Assembly (NCBI RefSeq): GCF_000717245.1
Contig: NZ_JNYQ01000001.1
Span: forward strand, 186,001 to 250,000
From: Kitasatospora papulosa
GTDB taxonomy: Bacteria; Actinomycetota; Actinomycetes; Streptomycetales; Streptomycetaceae
Direction: 5' to 3'
Length of the DNA: 64,000 bases
The stretch's first letter is position 1. The number at the start of each line of letters is the position of its first letter. Position numbers and translations under genes: made by a program. The notes below the pieces were generated by a model, which was not told where the DNA came from, made no database searches, and worked only from the letters and a program-made list of their open reading frames with translations. Shown here piece after piece: positions 1 through 7,957 of this stretch.

Positions 1-14
1 GATGTAATGGGTGT

Positions 15-521
15 TCAGAACGGCAGCCCTGCACCGGGCGGAACACGGTCGACCGACGCGCAGGGCGACGAGAGGCCTGTTGCACGCCCCGTGGCCAGCG
101 CACACTCCGCCCAGACGGTCTTGCCGGGGCCGACGCGATCGTGGACGCCCCAACTGTTGGCGAGAGCATCGACGATGGCCAGCCCCCGCCCGTGGTCCTT
201 GTCCTGTGTGGGTGCGAGGAGGGTGGGCCGCGCGGGATGGGTGTCGGACACCTCGATACGGACCACGCTCCGGTGGGTTTCGTACGTCAGCAGCAGGGCG
301 AAGTCCCGTCCAGGCACACATCCGTGCAACGCGGCATTGGCGGTGAGCTCGGCCACGACGATCGTTGCCCTGTCGTGGTCGTCCGTGCCGTGCGGATGGC
401 CCCACTCGACGAGCTGAAGCGAGGCGAGCAGGCGCGCGAGGCGGGCTCCGCGGCGGGTGGCGGAGAACCGCTGGTTGAACATCTGGACGCCGACGACAGG
501 GCGGCTGTGAGGGGCGGGCAT
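15..521 (-). CDS. ATP-binding anti-sigma-like HATPase
   Basis: This 168-residue protein has the RsbW/SpoIIAB-type HATPase fold found throughout Streptomyces. The N box is visible as ELTANAALHG and the G2 box as DHGRGLAIVDAL. Such proteins bind ATP and act as anti-sigma factors or serine kinases, or simply as partners of the adjacent XRE and DUF397 proteins. I chose the ATG at 521. The reading frame stays open upstream to 797, but that extension is basic, low in complexity and antisense to the next gene's promoter region. The gene is divergent from the XRE regulator at 722. No partner sigma factor lies in the window, so its target is unknown. Confidence 0.82.
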   Translation of the reverse strand: MPAPHSRPVVGVQMFNQRFSATRRGARLARLLASLQLVEWGHPHGTDDHDRATIVVAELTANAALHGCVPGRDFALLLTYETHRSVVRIEVSDTHPARPTLLAPTQDKDHGRGLAIVDALANSWGVHDRVGPGKTVWAECALATGRATGLSSPCASVDRVPPGAGLPF

Positions 522-721
522 GGAGTCCAGCCTGGAGGGGTGCGCAGCCCGGCGGCAGACACGCAGGCCATACAGAACGGCTTGTACGGGTGACCGAACT
601 GGACCGGGTTGCTCACCATGCGTAACCATTCGTCTGGTCGGGCGCGCGACGAGCGGTTCGCTGCGCGCGACGCGGAACGGGGCGCGCGCGGGCGGACCCG
701 GCACAGGAGAGGCGGCCGTGA

Positions 722-1579
722 ATGGCTTCGGGTAACGGTGGCGTGGGAGTCGGCGGGAACTGCGGTGAATCGGAGTCGTCCGACAGCCTCCGGACATTCG
801 GCGCGGTGCTCAAGGCGCTACGTGACGAAGCTCGTCTGACTCAGGAGCAGTTCGCCCCGCTGGTCCAGTACTCGGCGGCGTACATCGCGAAGATCGAGCA
901 GGGCAAGCGGTTCCCTCCCCGGGATTTGCTCGACCGCTCGGAGGAGGTGCTGGGGCCGACGGCTGGCCGCGTGCTCTCGGCGGCGTCACGAAGCCTGACA
1001 CGGAAGGTCGGGCTGGCGTCGTGGTTCCTGCAGTGGGCGGCTGTCGAGGAGGAGGCGATCTCACTCCTCTCGTACGAATCCAGCGTGATTCCAGGACTCC
1101 TGCAACCCGAGCCGTACATCCGTGCGCTCTTCGACAGGCGTCTCCCACCCCTCGTGGACGAGCAGTTCGAGCACCAGGTGTGTGCCCGACTTGAGCGCCA
1201 ACGCCTGCTGGTGGAGCGGCCAGACACCACATTCAGCTTCATCATCGAACAGGCCCTGCTGGAACGCCGCATGGGAGGCGACGAAGTCACACGAGTGCTC
1301 CTCGACCACCTGCTCAGGGTGGGCCGTCTGCGGAACGTGGAGGTCCAGGCCATGCCGCTGATCCAGGAGGACCACTCGGGTTTCGAAGGTCCGCTCTCAC
1401 TTGCTGAGACGGTGGAGAACCGATGGATCGGATACGTCGAGGCGCACGACAGCAGCAGGCTGATCACGGACCCGAAAGCCGCAGGCGCGATGCTCCAGCG
1501 CTATGGCAAGATGCGCTCGCAGGCTCTGAGCCATCAAGCCACCACGCGCCTGCTGGAGCAGATGCGAGGAGCGCTATGA
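722..1579 (+). CDS. XRE-family regulator with DUF5753 (Scr1-like)
   Basis: A 285-residue cytoplasmic DNA-binding protein. Residues about 20-75 form a helix-turn-helix (LRDEARLTQEQFAPLVQYS, then IAKIEQGKRFP). The remainder is the DUF5753 domain common to actinobacterial XRE proteins, with LERQRLL and a conserved tail RLITDPKAAGAMLQRYGKM. An AGGAGAGG ribosome site at about 706-713 fixes the ATG at 722. The gene overlaps the DUF397 gene by ATGA (1576-1579), so the two are translationally coupled. With the divergent HATPase this makes the classic streptomycete regulatory trio. Some of these trios influence development and antibiotic production; the target here is unknown. Confidence 0.9.
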   Translation: MASGNGGVGVGGNCGESESSDSLRTFGAVLKALRDEARLTQEQFAPLVQYSAAYIAKIEQGKRFPPRDLLDRSEEVLGPTAGRVLSAASRSLTRKVGLASWFLQWAAVEEEAISLLSYESSVIPGLLQPEPYIRALFDRRLPPLVDEQFEHQVCARLERQRLLVERPDTTFSFIIEQALLERRMGGDEVTRVLLDHLLRVGRLRNVEVQAMPLIQEDHSGFEGPLSLAETVENRWIGYVEAHDSSRLITDPKAAGAMLQRYGKMRSQALSHQATTRLLEQMRGAL

Positions 1580-1767
1580 GCACCACTGAACTTGCTTGGT
1601 TCAAGAGCAGCTACAGCGGTGGCGGCGGCGGCAACTGCGTCGAGATCGCCTTCGGTCCCGAGAACGTATTTGTCAGGGACTCGAAGGACACGCAGAGGAA
1701 CGCGCTGGCAGTCTCTTCTTACGCGTGGTCCGCATTTACGGAACTGGTTTCTGCCTCACGTCCCTGA
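1576..1767 (+). CDS. DUF397 small protein
   Basis: A 63-residue DUF397 protein with the signature WFKSSYSGGGGGNCVEIA near the N-terminus and VRDSK followed by a short tail ending FTELV. The family is almost confined to actinobacteria, where it pairs with DUF5753 regulators and probably modulates them by direct binding. The ATG at 1576 overlaps the stop of the XRE gene. Length and motif order are normal for the family. Its biochemical activity is unknown. Confidence 0.9.
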   Translation: MSTTELAWFKSSYSGGGGGNCVEIAFGPENVFVRDSKDTQRNALAVSSYAWSAFTELVSASRP

Positions 1768-1831
1768 GGGGCCTGGTGTCGACAGATCCTGCGCTCTAGG
1801 CGCCCACCGAGGCTGCTGGCCAGAACCAGAG

Positions 1832-2644
1832 TCAGCCAACGGCCCGCATCGCAGCAGTCAGCATGAACGTGACGTCGCCGTGCCGGCCGGCCTTGTCTAG
1901 CGCAGCCGCGATCATCAAGACCGCCTGTCTATCGGTCCGTTCAGCAGCATTGATCAGTATTGCCTCGGCGGCGTCGTCCAGCCCGGCCGCCCGGCAGGAG
2001 CTGACGGCCACCACGATTTCCGCAGCCGAGTAGGACGCACCCGCCTGCCAGAGCAGGAACCCGGCGTCCCGTTTCCGGCCATCGGCAAGGTATCGGGCTA
2101 CCACTCCAGTCTCGGACCACGTGAGCTCTGCCGCGTCTGCGGGGTGCCGGTCCCCCTTGCTTCGGGGGACCGGCACCCCGGCGCGTCCCTGGGGAATCGG
2201 AAATCCGTGCTGCCGGGCTTCGCGGCGAAGGCGCCGCGCTCGCATCCGATCAGGTCCCTTGACGCTGTGCGAAGCCGGCTGTGGTGGCTTCGCCTGGGGG
2301 CTTGTGGTTGTGACCGGGTAGCCCACGGAGCAGCAGAGGCAGTGCTTCTTCTTGGCACGAATGCGGAGTTCAAGAAGGAACTCCAGGGTGTGCGGCAGTG
2401 GGCCCCTGCCCGAGGCGTCCTTTTCCACGACGGAGTAGAAGTCACGCAGCAGCGCTTCGTCAGGGATGCGGCCAGCGTTCAGATGGTTGGAGAGGGTGGT
2501 TGGCTCCTGGTGAGCGTCCCTGGCGATGTCGGCCTGCGTTCGAGTGCTGCACTCCCGGATCTCGCGCAGTGCTGTCACTAGGGCCCCGTGCGCGGCGGTG
2601 ATGCCAGGCGGCAACTCTTTCCATGTCCTCGGCTTCGGCGTCAC
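1832..2644 (-). CDS. Uncharacterised HTH-like actinobacterial protein
   Basis: A 270-residue protein I cannot name. The N-terminal third (ALVTALREIRECSTRTQADIA, then EPTTLSNHLNAG) resembles a lambda-repressor-type helix-turn-helix. The last 90 residues are all-helical and repeat-like (GVVARYLADGRKRDAGFLLW, VAVSSCRAAGLDDAAEAIL, LMIAAALDKAGRHGDVTFML), as in TPR-like bundles. The joining segment is basic and contains CLCCSVGYP and a perfect 16-bp DNA palindrome at 2141-2179. I chose the GTG at 2644. The frame is open to an ATG at 2821, but 2680-2760 is AT-rich and looks like promoter. It is divergent from the HNH-like gene and may regulate the island. Confidence 0.6.
   Translation of the reverse strand: MTPKPRTWKELPPGITAAHGALVTALREIRECSTRTQADIARDAHQEPTTLSNHLNAGRIPDEALLRDFYSVVEKDASGRGPLPHTLEFLLELRIRAKKKHCLCCSVGYPVTTTSPQAKPPQPASHSVKGPDRMRARRLRREARQHGFPIPQGRAGVPVPRSKGDRHPADAAELTWSETGVVARYLADGRKRDAGFLLWQAGASYSAAEIVVAVSSCRAAGLDDAAEAILINAAERTDRQAVLMIAAALDKAGRHGDVTFMLTAAMRAVG
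2141..2179. repeat. Perfect 16-bp inverted repeat inside a CDS
   Basis: Arms GGGGTGCCGGTCCCCC (2141-2156) and its exact reverse complement (2164-2179) flank a 7-nt loop. It falls in the linker of the leftward uncharacterised gene. As RNA it would form a very stable terminator-like hairpin. It may be a relic of fused segments, an inserted short palindrome or an attenuator. Confidence 0.8.
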
Positions 2645-2860
2645 GCACGGCTTCCGTTCGTCGTCAGGGCGGCGTTGATCACTAATTGTGTGCCACACGG
2701 GCAGATTTCGGCAGCGCTTGGATGTTTTCCATAACCCCTCGAAAGCTTGCAGAACCTGGCGTGATGGGTCGTCAAGCAGCAAGAGTGGTGGAGTCAGCGA
2801 GGGGCGCCAGAGGACTGGCATTCGGGACTGTCATGCATCGGACGTAGCTGGGGGCTGTGG

Positions 2861-3544
2861 ATGACTATGCCGTCGTGGGAAAACGAGAAGCTCGGCACGA
2901 TGAAGAGGGCCGCGTTGTGGCTGGTGGACGTCGTGCAGGAGGGCGGCACCTTCACCAAGGAAGACGTCAAGGGTGCTTTCCCTGGCGTCAGTCAGGCGGA
3001 TCGCAGGGTGCGTGACCTGCGCGCCCACGGGTGGAAGATCGATACTGCCCGTGAGGACGCGAGTCTTGGCCAGCATGAACAGCGTTTTGTCGCGGCGGGG
3101 GAGCCTGTCTGGGAGCCGGGCAAGGCGACCAAGAGCAGCTCGGCCATCACGGACACGCAGCGGCGGACGACTCTGACCCGTGACGGCAACCGCTGCCGGT
3201 CATGCGGGATCACGCCTGGGCAGGCCTACTCCGGAACCTTCGAGACCGCGCAGATCGACATTGCCCGCCGGAAGGTGAAGCTGCCCAACGGCACTTCATC
3301 GGTGCAGCTCATCGCAGAATGCAATCGCTGCCGCGTGGGGGGCCGGGGCCTGGAAGCAGATCTCGCTGGCGTGCTCGAACGCGTCCAGAAGCTCGGAGGA
3401 CTGCAGTTGCAGACCCTCAAGGACTGGGTCTCAGCTGACGAGCGTGAGTTCAGCCTCGTGGAGCGGGTGTGGGCGGACTTCCGCACGCTGCCGGCGGAGG
3501 CGCGTGACAAGGTCCGCGATGCCCTTGACCTGCCTCCCGCCTGA
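2861..3544 (+). CDS. HNH-like zinc-finger protein, catalytic residues lost
   Basis: A 227-residue protein. Residues 14-62 look like a winged helix (MKRAALWLVDVV, then KEDVKGAFPGVSQADRRVRD). Residues 105-165 form an HNH-type treble clef with zinc cysteines at CRSC (112-115) and CNRC (154-157). Where HNH nucleases carry Asp-His and later Asn and His, this one reads QIDIARR, SVQL and CRVGG, so the metal-binding histidines are missing. It is therefore more likely a DNA-binding or adaptor protein than a nuclease. The last 60 residues are helical. ATG at 2861 or 2867 is possible. It is first gene of the rightward operon with the ParB-like, SNF2 and DUF3883 genes, and divergent from the gene at 1832-2644. 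Confidence 0.7.
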   Translation: MTMPSWENEKLGTMKRAALWLVDVVQEGGTFTKEDVKGAFPGVSQADRRVRDLRAHGWKIDTAREDASLGQHEQRFVAAGEPVWEPGKATKSSSAITDTQRRTTLTRDGNRCRSCGITPGQAYSGTFETAQIDIARRKVKLPNGTSSVQLIAECNRCRVGGRGLEADLAGVLERVQKLGGLQLQTLKDWVSADEREFSLVERVWADFRTLPAEARDKVRDALDLPPA

Positions 3545-3564
3545 GTTCCGCCCGCAGAGCTGTG

Positions 3565-3592
3565 GTGGGGCTGCTGCCGGCAGCAGCCCCAC
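3565..3592. repeat. 28-bp perfect palindrome between HNH-like and ParB-like genes
   Basis: Arms GTGGGGCTGCTGCC (3565-3578) and GGCAGCAGCCCCAC (3579-3592) are exact complements with no spacer. It could be a terminator or attenuator that lowers expression of downstream genes, or an operator for the ParB/Srx-fold protein whose GTG is 46 bp further on. Confidence 0.7.
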
Positions 3593-3637
3593 CCGTGACC
3601 CCGTTCAGACCTTTCGCCAGCCAGAGGAGAACGAGCT

Positions 3638-5062
3638 GTGATCAAGAACGACGGAGACTTCGGCTTGCCGCCGTACGCCGCCAAAAACCGGGATGTCGTG
3701 GAGCAGCGTCTCAGCGACGTATCCGCCGGCACCGGACTTCAGGAGACCCTGACCATCGAGTGGCGTACGAAGCCGCAGGTAGTACAGGTCATCGACATGC
3801 CGGTGAACTCGCTCTACTACAACCCGGGTACTCACCGGATCAGAGCGCAGCGCAGCTACGACCCCCAGCTTGACCGCCGACTTGATGAGGACCCCTGGAG
3901 CGAGGACAGCCAGAAGTACCTTCAGCACCTGCTGCAGGCGGAACCTTCTGACCCGTCGAAGAGGGACAAGGATTTTGACGCGCTGAAGCAGAGCCTCGCT
4001 GACTTCAAGCAGAACGAGCCGGGACTCATCACCCGCGAGGGCATCCTGGTCAACGGCAACACCAGAGCGGCAGCCCTGCGCGAGCTGGGTGTCGAGAACA
4101 TCCGGGTGGCTGTACTCCCGGACTCCTGTACCTGGGCAGACATCAACAGGGTCGAACTGTCTCTTCAGCTCCGGCATGACACCCGGCGGCCCTATTCCTA
4201 CATCAACAGGCTCCTCACGATCGATGAGCAGGTGGAATCGGGCCGACCGCTGAAGGAGGTCGCGCGGGACTTCCGTATCAGGGAGTCGACAGCAGAACAG
4301 GACCTCTGGGTGCTCTCCTGCCTCCGGGATCTGAGCGACAGGTCTTCGGCCGGCGACGTGCAGTTGCGGCTGCTGGACTTCGAGGACGCGCAGGAGAGGC
4401 TTCGAGAGGTGCATCGCGCCTTCGCCAAGGAATCAAAGGCTGATGCGCAGAAGGCCGAGCTACTCAAGGAGAACCGTCTGGCCGCGATTGTAATGAACTT
4501 CTCCAAGACTGACGTCCGTCTCATTGAAGCCGACTTCCGTGGCCGGTACCTGGAGCACCGACTGCCAGACGCATTGAAGGCGGCCCCTGCTGCGGCCCCC
4601 GCGCGTGTGATCCCCGGTATCAACCGTGCTGTCAAGGCCGAGGTGCCCCAGGTTGCTGCGGCTCGTGCCTTTACTGACTCGGTACTCCGCGCGAAGGCGG
4701 TAGTCCGGGCGAAGGAGAAAGTGCCTGCGGCTCAGCTGGACGCGGCCACGTCTGTGTTCGAAGCGGCACACAAGGCCGTCGAGGACGCACTTGAGCCTGC
4801 TGGCAAGGATGCTCGTGTCCGCAAGCGTAAGCAGGCCGCCCCCGATCGCCTCAACGATGCCTGCCAGGACATTGAACAGTGCATCACTGACATGGTGCTG
4901 GCGAGCGCCTCCCGTAGCTTGGACGAGGAGGCACTGGACGAGGCGGTCCTCAAGTTGAAGGCCACCCTGAAAAAGTTGGCCCAGGCCACCACGCAAACTA
5001 TTGAAGTGCCTGGCGAGGGCGTCGAGTGGCTGCGTGACGCGGTGCGGCAGGGACAGGCGTGA
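3638..5062 (+). CDS. ParB/Srx-fold DNA-binding protein
   Basis: A 474-residue ParB-like protein. Residues 46-65 (VVQVIDMPVNSLYYNPGTHR) match the first strand-helix of ParB N-terminal domains. GILVNGNTRAAAL at 135-147 matches the ParB phosphate-binding motif. A KorB-type helix-turn-helix follows at 206-230 (KEVARDFRIRESTAEQDL). The C-terminal half is charged, helical and probably coiled coil (to about 460). GTG start at 3638 behind AGAGGAGA (3623-3630). No ParA neighbour is present, so a role in chromosome or plasmid partition is unlikely. Its TGA overlaps the SNF2 helicase GTG (GTGA, 5059-5062), which argues that the two act together, perhaps as a nucleotide-switched DNA loader or sensor. Confidence 0.78.
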   Translation: MIKNDGDFGLPPYAAKNRDVVEQRLSDVSAGTGLQETLTIEWRTKPQVVQVIDMPVNSLYYNPGTHRIRAQRSYDPQLDRRLDEDPWSEDSQKYLQHLLQAEPSDPSKRDKDFDALKQSLADFKQNEPGLITREGILVNGNTRAAALRELGVENIRVAVLPDSCTWADINRVELSLQLRHDTRRPYSYINRLLTIDEQVESGRPLKEVARDFRIRESTAEQDLWVLSCLRDLSDRSSAGDVQLRLLDFEDAQERLREVHRAFAKESKADAQKAELLKENRLAAIVMNFSKTDVRLIEADFRGRYLEHRLPDALKAAPAAAPARVIPGINRAVKAEVPQVAAARAFTDSVLRAKAVVRAKEKVPAAQLDAATSVFEAAHKAVEDALEPAGKDARVRKRKQAAPDRLNDACQDIEQCITDMVLASASRSLDEEALDEAVLKLKATLKKLAQATTQTIEVPGEGVEWLRDAVRQGQA

Positions 5063-6888
5063 CCATGGCGGCTGCGGAATCGTCTTTGCATATCGGCCTT
5101 GATGTCACGCGGACCAAAGCTGTGCTGCGTGCAAGCGAACAGTGCCGCAGCGACCTGAACCGGCTTGCAGCCAGATTCCCTGGCGGGGTGCGCGATCGTC
5201 TCGCCCTTGAGCTGACTCTCGATGACTTTCTGGTAGGCATCGACGTCCTTGCTGACTGGCCGCACCCCGAGTCCGTTGTCTGGACGGACGAGCTGAGCGC
5301 GCTTGTTGGAGAGGTACTTGATGATGCCGACCGAGCGGAACAACAGCTTCAGACACCCCGCGCGGACACAGTGTGGGATGCCACTGCCGTGGCATCGGCG
5401 CTGGGACCGACATGGCGTGCGGACCTCACGGAGTTCCAGCGCCGGGACATCGGACGGCTGCTGTCACTGCAGCACGGTGCCAACTTCAGCGTTCCTGGAG
5501 CTGGAAAGACCCGGGTCGGGCTGGCAGTTTACGCAGCCATGCGCGAACGCGGCGAAGTCCGTCGACTCTTGGTTGTCAGTCCCAAATCTGCCTACGAGGC
5601 GTGGCTCACTGAGAGCGAGCTCTGCTTCAAGGAGCCACCGCTGACTGCTGTCATGGGGAGGACTCCCGACGGCATGGCCGAGATCCTGGTTGTCAACTAT
5701 GAGCGTCTCGACAGGTCGCTGGCCTCGCTGGCGACCTGGCTGAGGGGTGCGCCTTCCATGATCATTCTCGATGAAGCGCACCGGATGAAGCTCGGCGCTC
5801 AGGGAACATACGGAAGTGCCTGCATGGCGCTTGGACCGCTGACCCGGCGACGTCTCATCCTCACGGGAACGCCGGCTCCGAATGGGGCTCGCGACCTGGA
5901 GAACCTGCTGTCGTTTGTCTGGCCGGGGCACGGCCGGAGAGTGGTCACACAAGCTGTAGCAGGTGGCGATCTGGCGTACGCAAGCTCGGTGCTGAGGCCG
6001 TTGTTCACGCGGACGACGAAGAAGGAGCTGGGGCTGCCCCCGTTCGAGACACGCATCCGGCGCCTGCAGATGCCGGAGCTGCATCGTGAGGTGTACGACG
6101 CCCTAGTCGGTCGGTTCACCACGAGGGCGGAGGCGTCGCGTGATGACTTCGACGCCCTGGGCAAGGCGATGCTTCGCCTGCTCATGGCAGCCACCAGTCC
6201 GGCATTGCTCATTGAGGGGGGAAGCCGGTACGAGCCGTTGACTTACCAGGTCCCCCCGCTGGAGGTACCCCAGGGGGAATCGCTGTACACCCTTATGGGG
6301 AACCTTCCAGCGCACGAACTTTCTCCCAAATACAAAGAGGCCCTGAATATCGTCGCGACGAATGCTGCGATGGGGCGGAAGACCTTGGTCTGGACGACCT
6401 TCGTGCGCAGTATCACGACGATGGAGAGCCTGTTCGAGGCGTATCAGCCCGCAGTGGTGCACGGTGGCACTGCCGATCGGGAGGAGCAGATCCGGCGCTT
6501 CAGGGAGGACCCTGACTGCCATGTTCTCCTGTCCAATCCCGCCACCCTCGGGGAAGGAATCAGCCTGCACCACGTTTGCCACGACGCTGTGTACGTGGAT
6601 CGTGACTTCATGGCGGGACGATTCCTCCAGAGTCTGGACCGTATTCACCGGCTCGGACTGGCGCCTGATACTCAGACTCGAGTCACCGTGCTCGCAGTCG
6701 AGGGAACGATCGATGAAGTGGTGGCGATGAGGCTTGAGGAGAAGCTCGAATTCATGGGGAAAATCCTTGATGACCCGTCTGTGCAGCAGTTGGGTGATCT
6801 TGAGGATGAGCCGTCCGGAGCGGCAGGCATGGATATGGCGGATGTTCGAGCCTTGCTGAATCACGTCGATGCCGTCGCTGGCCACTGA
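5059..6888 (+). CDS. SNF2-type superfamily 2 ATPase
   Basis: A 609-residue helicase-like ATPase. Residues 1-120 are helical and unassigned. The Q-like motif LTEFQRRDIGRLL sits near 123-135, Walker A SVPGAGKTR at 144-152, DEAH at 238-241 and motif III LTGTPAPNG at 268-276. The second RecA domain holds KTLVWTTFVRS, motif V LSNPATLGEGISLHH and motif VI QSLDRIHRLG. This is the SWI2/SNF2 arrangement, expected to translocate on duplex DNA and remodel bound proteins rather than unwind DNA. It overlaps both neighbours (4 bp upstream, 20 bp downstream), so it is coupled to the ParB-like and nuclease genes. SNF2 ATPases of this kind are frequent in phage-defence operons such as DISARM, but the companions here differ. 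Confidence 0.88.
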   Translation: MTMAAAESSLHIGLDVTRTKAVLRASEQCRSDLNRLAARFPGGVRDRLALELTLDDFLVGIDVLADWPHPESVVWTDELSALVGEVLDDADRAEQQLQTPRADTVWDATAVASALGPTWRADLTEFQRRDIGRLLSLQHGANFSVPGAGKTRVGLAVYAAMRERGEVRRLLVVSPKSAYEAWLTESELCFKEPPLTAVMGRTPDGMAEILVVNYERLDRSLASLATWLRGAPSMIILDEAHRMKLGAQGTYGSACMALGPLTRRRLILTGTPAPNGARDLENLLSFVWPGHGRRVVTQAVAGGDLAYASSVLRPLFTRTTKKELGLPPFETRIRRLQMPELHREVYDALVGRFTTRAEASRDDFDALGKAMLRLLMAATSPALLIEGGSRYEPLTYQVPPLEVPQGESLYTLMGNLPAHELSPKYKEALNIVATNAAMGRKTLVWTTFVRSITTMESLFEAYQPAVVHGGTADREEQIRRFREDPDCHVLLSNPATLGEGISLHHVCHDAVYVDRDFMAGRFLQSLDRIHRLGLAPDTQTRVTVLAVEGTIDEVVAMRLEEKLEFMGKILDDPSVQQLGDLEDEPSGAAGMDMADVRALLNHVDAVAGH

Positions 6889-7639
6889 GTCAACGCGCCG
6901 CGCGGCGCTTCGCTGGCTCAGTGAGTTGAGGGTGGCTGGGGTGCCGCGGGTTCGGGTGCTTTTCGCGAACCACCCGCAGTACGCGGATCTCACGCCGGTG
7001 CAGTATGCCGAAGGCTTCGCCTGGCTCAGGAGTATGGGCATGGTGACTGCGGCGGGGCAGCCTGTGGTGGAGGTATGCGAGGGCGAGTTGTGGGATGACG
7101 TTACAGCCGGCGCAGTTCCTCGCGTGCTGTGGAGCCAGGCTGCTGAAGACGCGAAGAGGGTTGTCGGGGCCGCTGGCGAACAGGCGCTGCTTCGGCTCTT
7201 ACGGCAGGGCGGAGTGCCACACGTCAGGCATGTGGCTGCGGAGTCGGACGCTTACGGATATGACATAGAGGCAGCCCGGTCGGTGTCTGAACGCGCACAC
7301 ATTGAGGTCAAGGCCACCACGGACCCGACCCGTCTGGTGGTCCACCTGACGCGCCATGAGTACGAGGTCATGGCGGCAGATGCGGACTGGTGTCTGGCCG
7401 CAGTGCTGGTCGGCAGCGACGGGAACGCGGCGAGCGTGGCCACGGTGGACCGACGGTGGCTTCACTCGGCTGTCCCGGCAGACAGTGGGAGGGGTGGCCG
7501 CTGGGAGTCAGTGCGGTTGACGGTTCCGGCTTGCGCCCTGGCGCCGGGACTGGCTACGGAGGCATGGGCGCTGTTGCCTGTAGGGCTGCCCAGTGCCCCC
7601 GTCTGGGCTCACCGGTCGTCACCACTAACCTCTGCCTGA
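6869..7639 (+). CDS. DUF3883-like PD-(D/E)XK nuclease-fold protein
   Basis: A 256-residue protein ending the rightward operon. Residues 1-65 may be a winged helix (RRAALRWLSELR to GFAWLRSMGMV). Residues about 98-200 match DUF3883: Glu104 in GAAGEQALLRLL, then YGYDIEAA with Asp132, then HIEVKAT with Glu146 and Lys148. That is the E...D...ExK pattern of the PD-(D/E)XK nuclease fold, so DNA cleavage is plausible. DUF3883 often forms part of helicase-nuclease defence proteins; here it is a separate polypeptide beside the SNF2 motor. ATG at 6869 overlaps the SNF2 gene by 20 bp. The specificity of the nuclease is not predictable. Confidence 0.72.
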   Translation: MPSLATESTRRAALRWLSELRVAGVPRVRVLFANHPQYADLTPVQYAEGFAWLRSMGMVTAAGQPVVEVCEGELWDDVTAGAVPRVLWSQAAEDAKRVVGAAGEQALLRLLRQGGVPHVRHVAAESDAYGYDIEAARSVSERAHIEVKATTDPTRLVVHLTRHEYEVMAADADWCLAAVLVGSDGNAASVATVDRRWLHSAVPADSGRGGRWESVRLTVPACALAPGLATEAWALLPVGLPSAPVWAHRSSPLTSA

Positions 7640-7957
7640 GTCAGGAACAGACCTCTGGGCGCCTGGTGAGCTGTCAGGTGACGCAAGACAGGGCGTATTG
7701 GAGTGCTTGTTCGAATAGACTGTGCAGGTCCCTCGCCCCTGCAGTAACGGCTTTGCCCTGATGTCCAGGGACGGTGCTCGGGGGATGCCTCTCAGGCCGG
7801 CGCCCTGAGGCCGCGCCCGGGTAGGCTCTGCGCGTATCGCGCGTCAACTTTGAGCCGAAGCGGTTGCTCGCGAGCTGGGGGCCTCCCCCGCGTGTGGGTC
7901 CGCCTCGGCGCGACACCTGCTTTCTATCAACCACCGTACTAAGAGGAGCCTGAGCCG
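7640..7957. other. Intergenic region upstream of the methyltransferase
   Basis: 318 bp without a convincing gene. It separates the rightward operon from the methyltransferase and probably carries the latter's own promoter, with a locally AT-richer patch around 7690-7715. The sequence CTCAGGCCGGCGCCCTGAG near 7791-7809 could fold as a weak hairpin ending the upstream operon. The only clear signal is AGAGGAG at about 7942-7948, the ribosome site of the next gene. No tRNA or attachment site was recognised. Confidence 0.5.

Noticed and set aside
3638..5062. Plasmid partition ParB
   Set aside because: No ParA, no cluster of parS-like repeats, and the gene is fused by overlap to a SNF2 gene.
7640..7957. 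Riboswitch or small RNA upstream of the methyltransferase
   Set aside because: No recognisable conserved fold; only weak hairpins.
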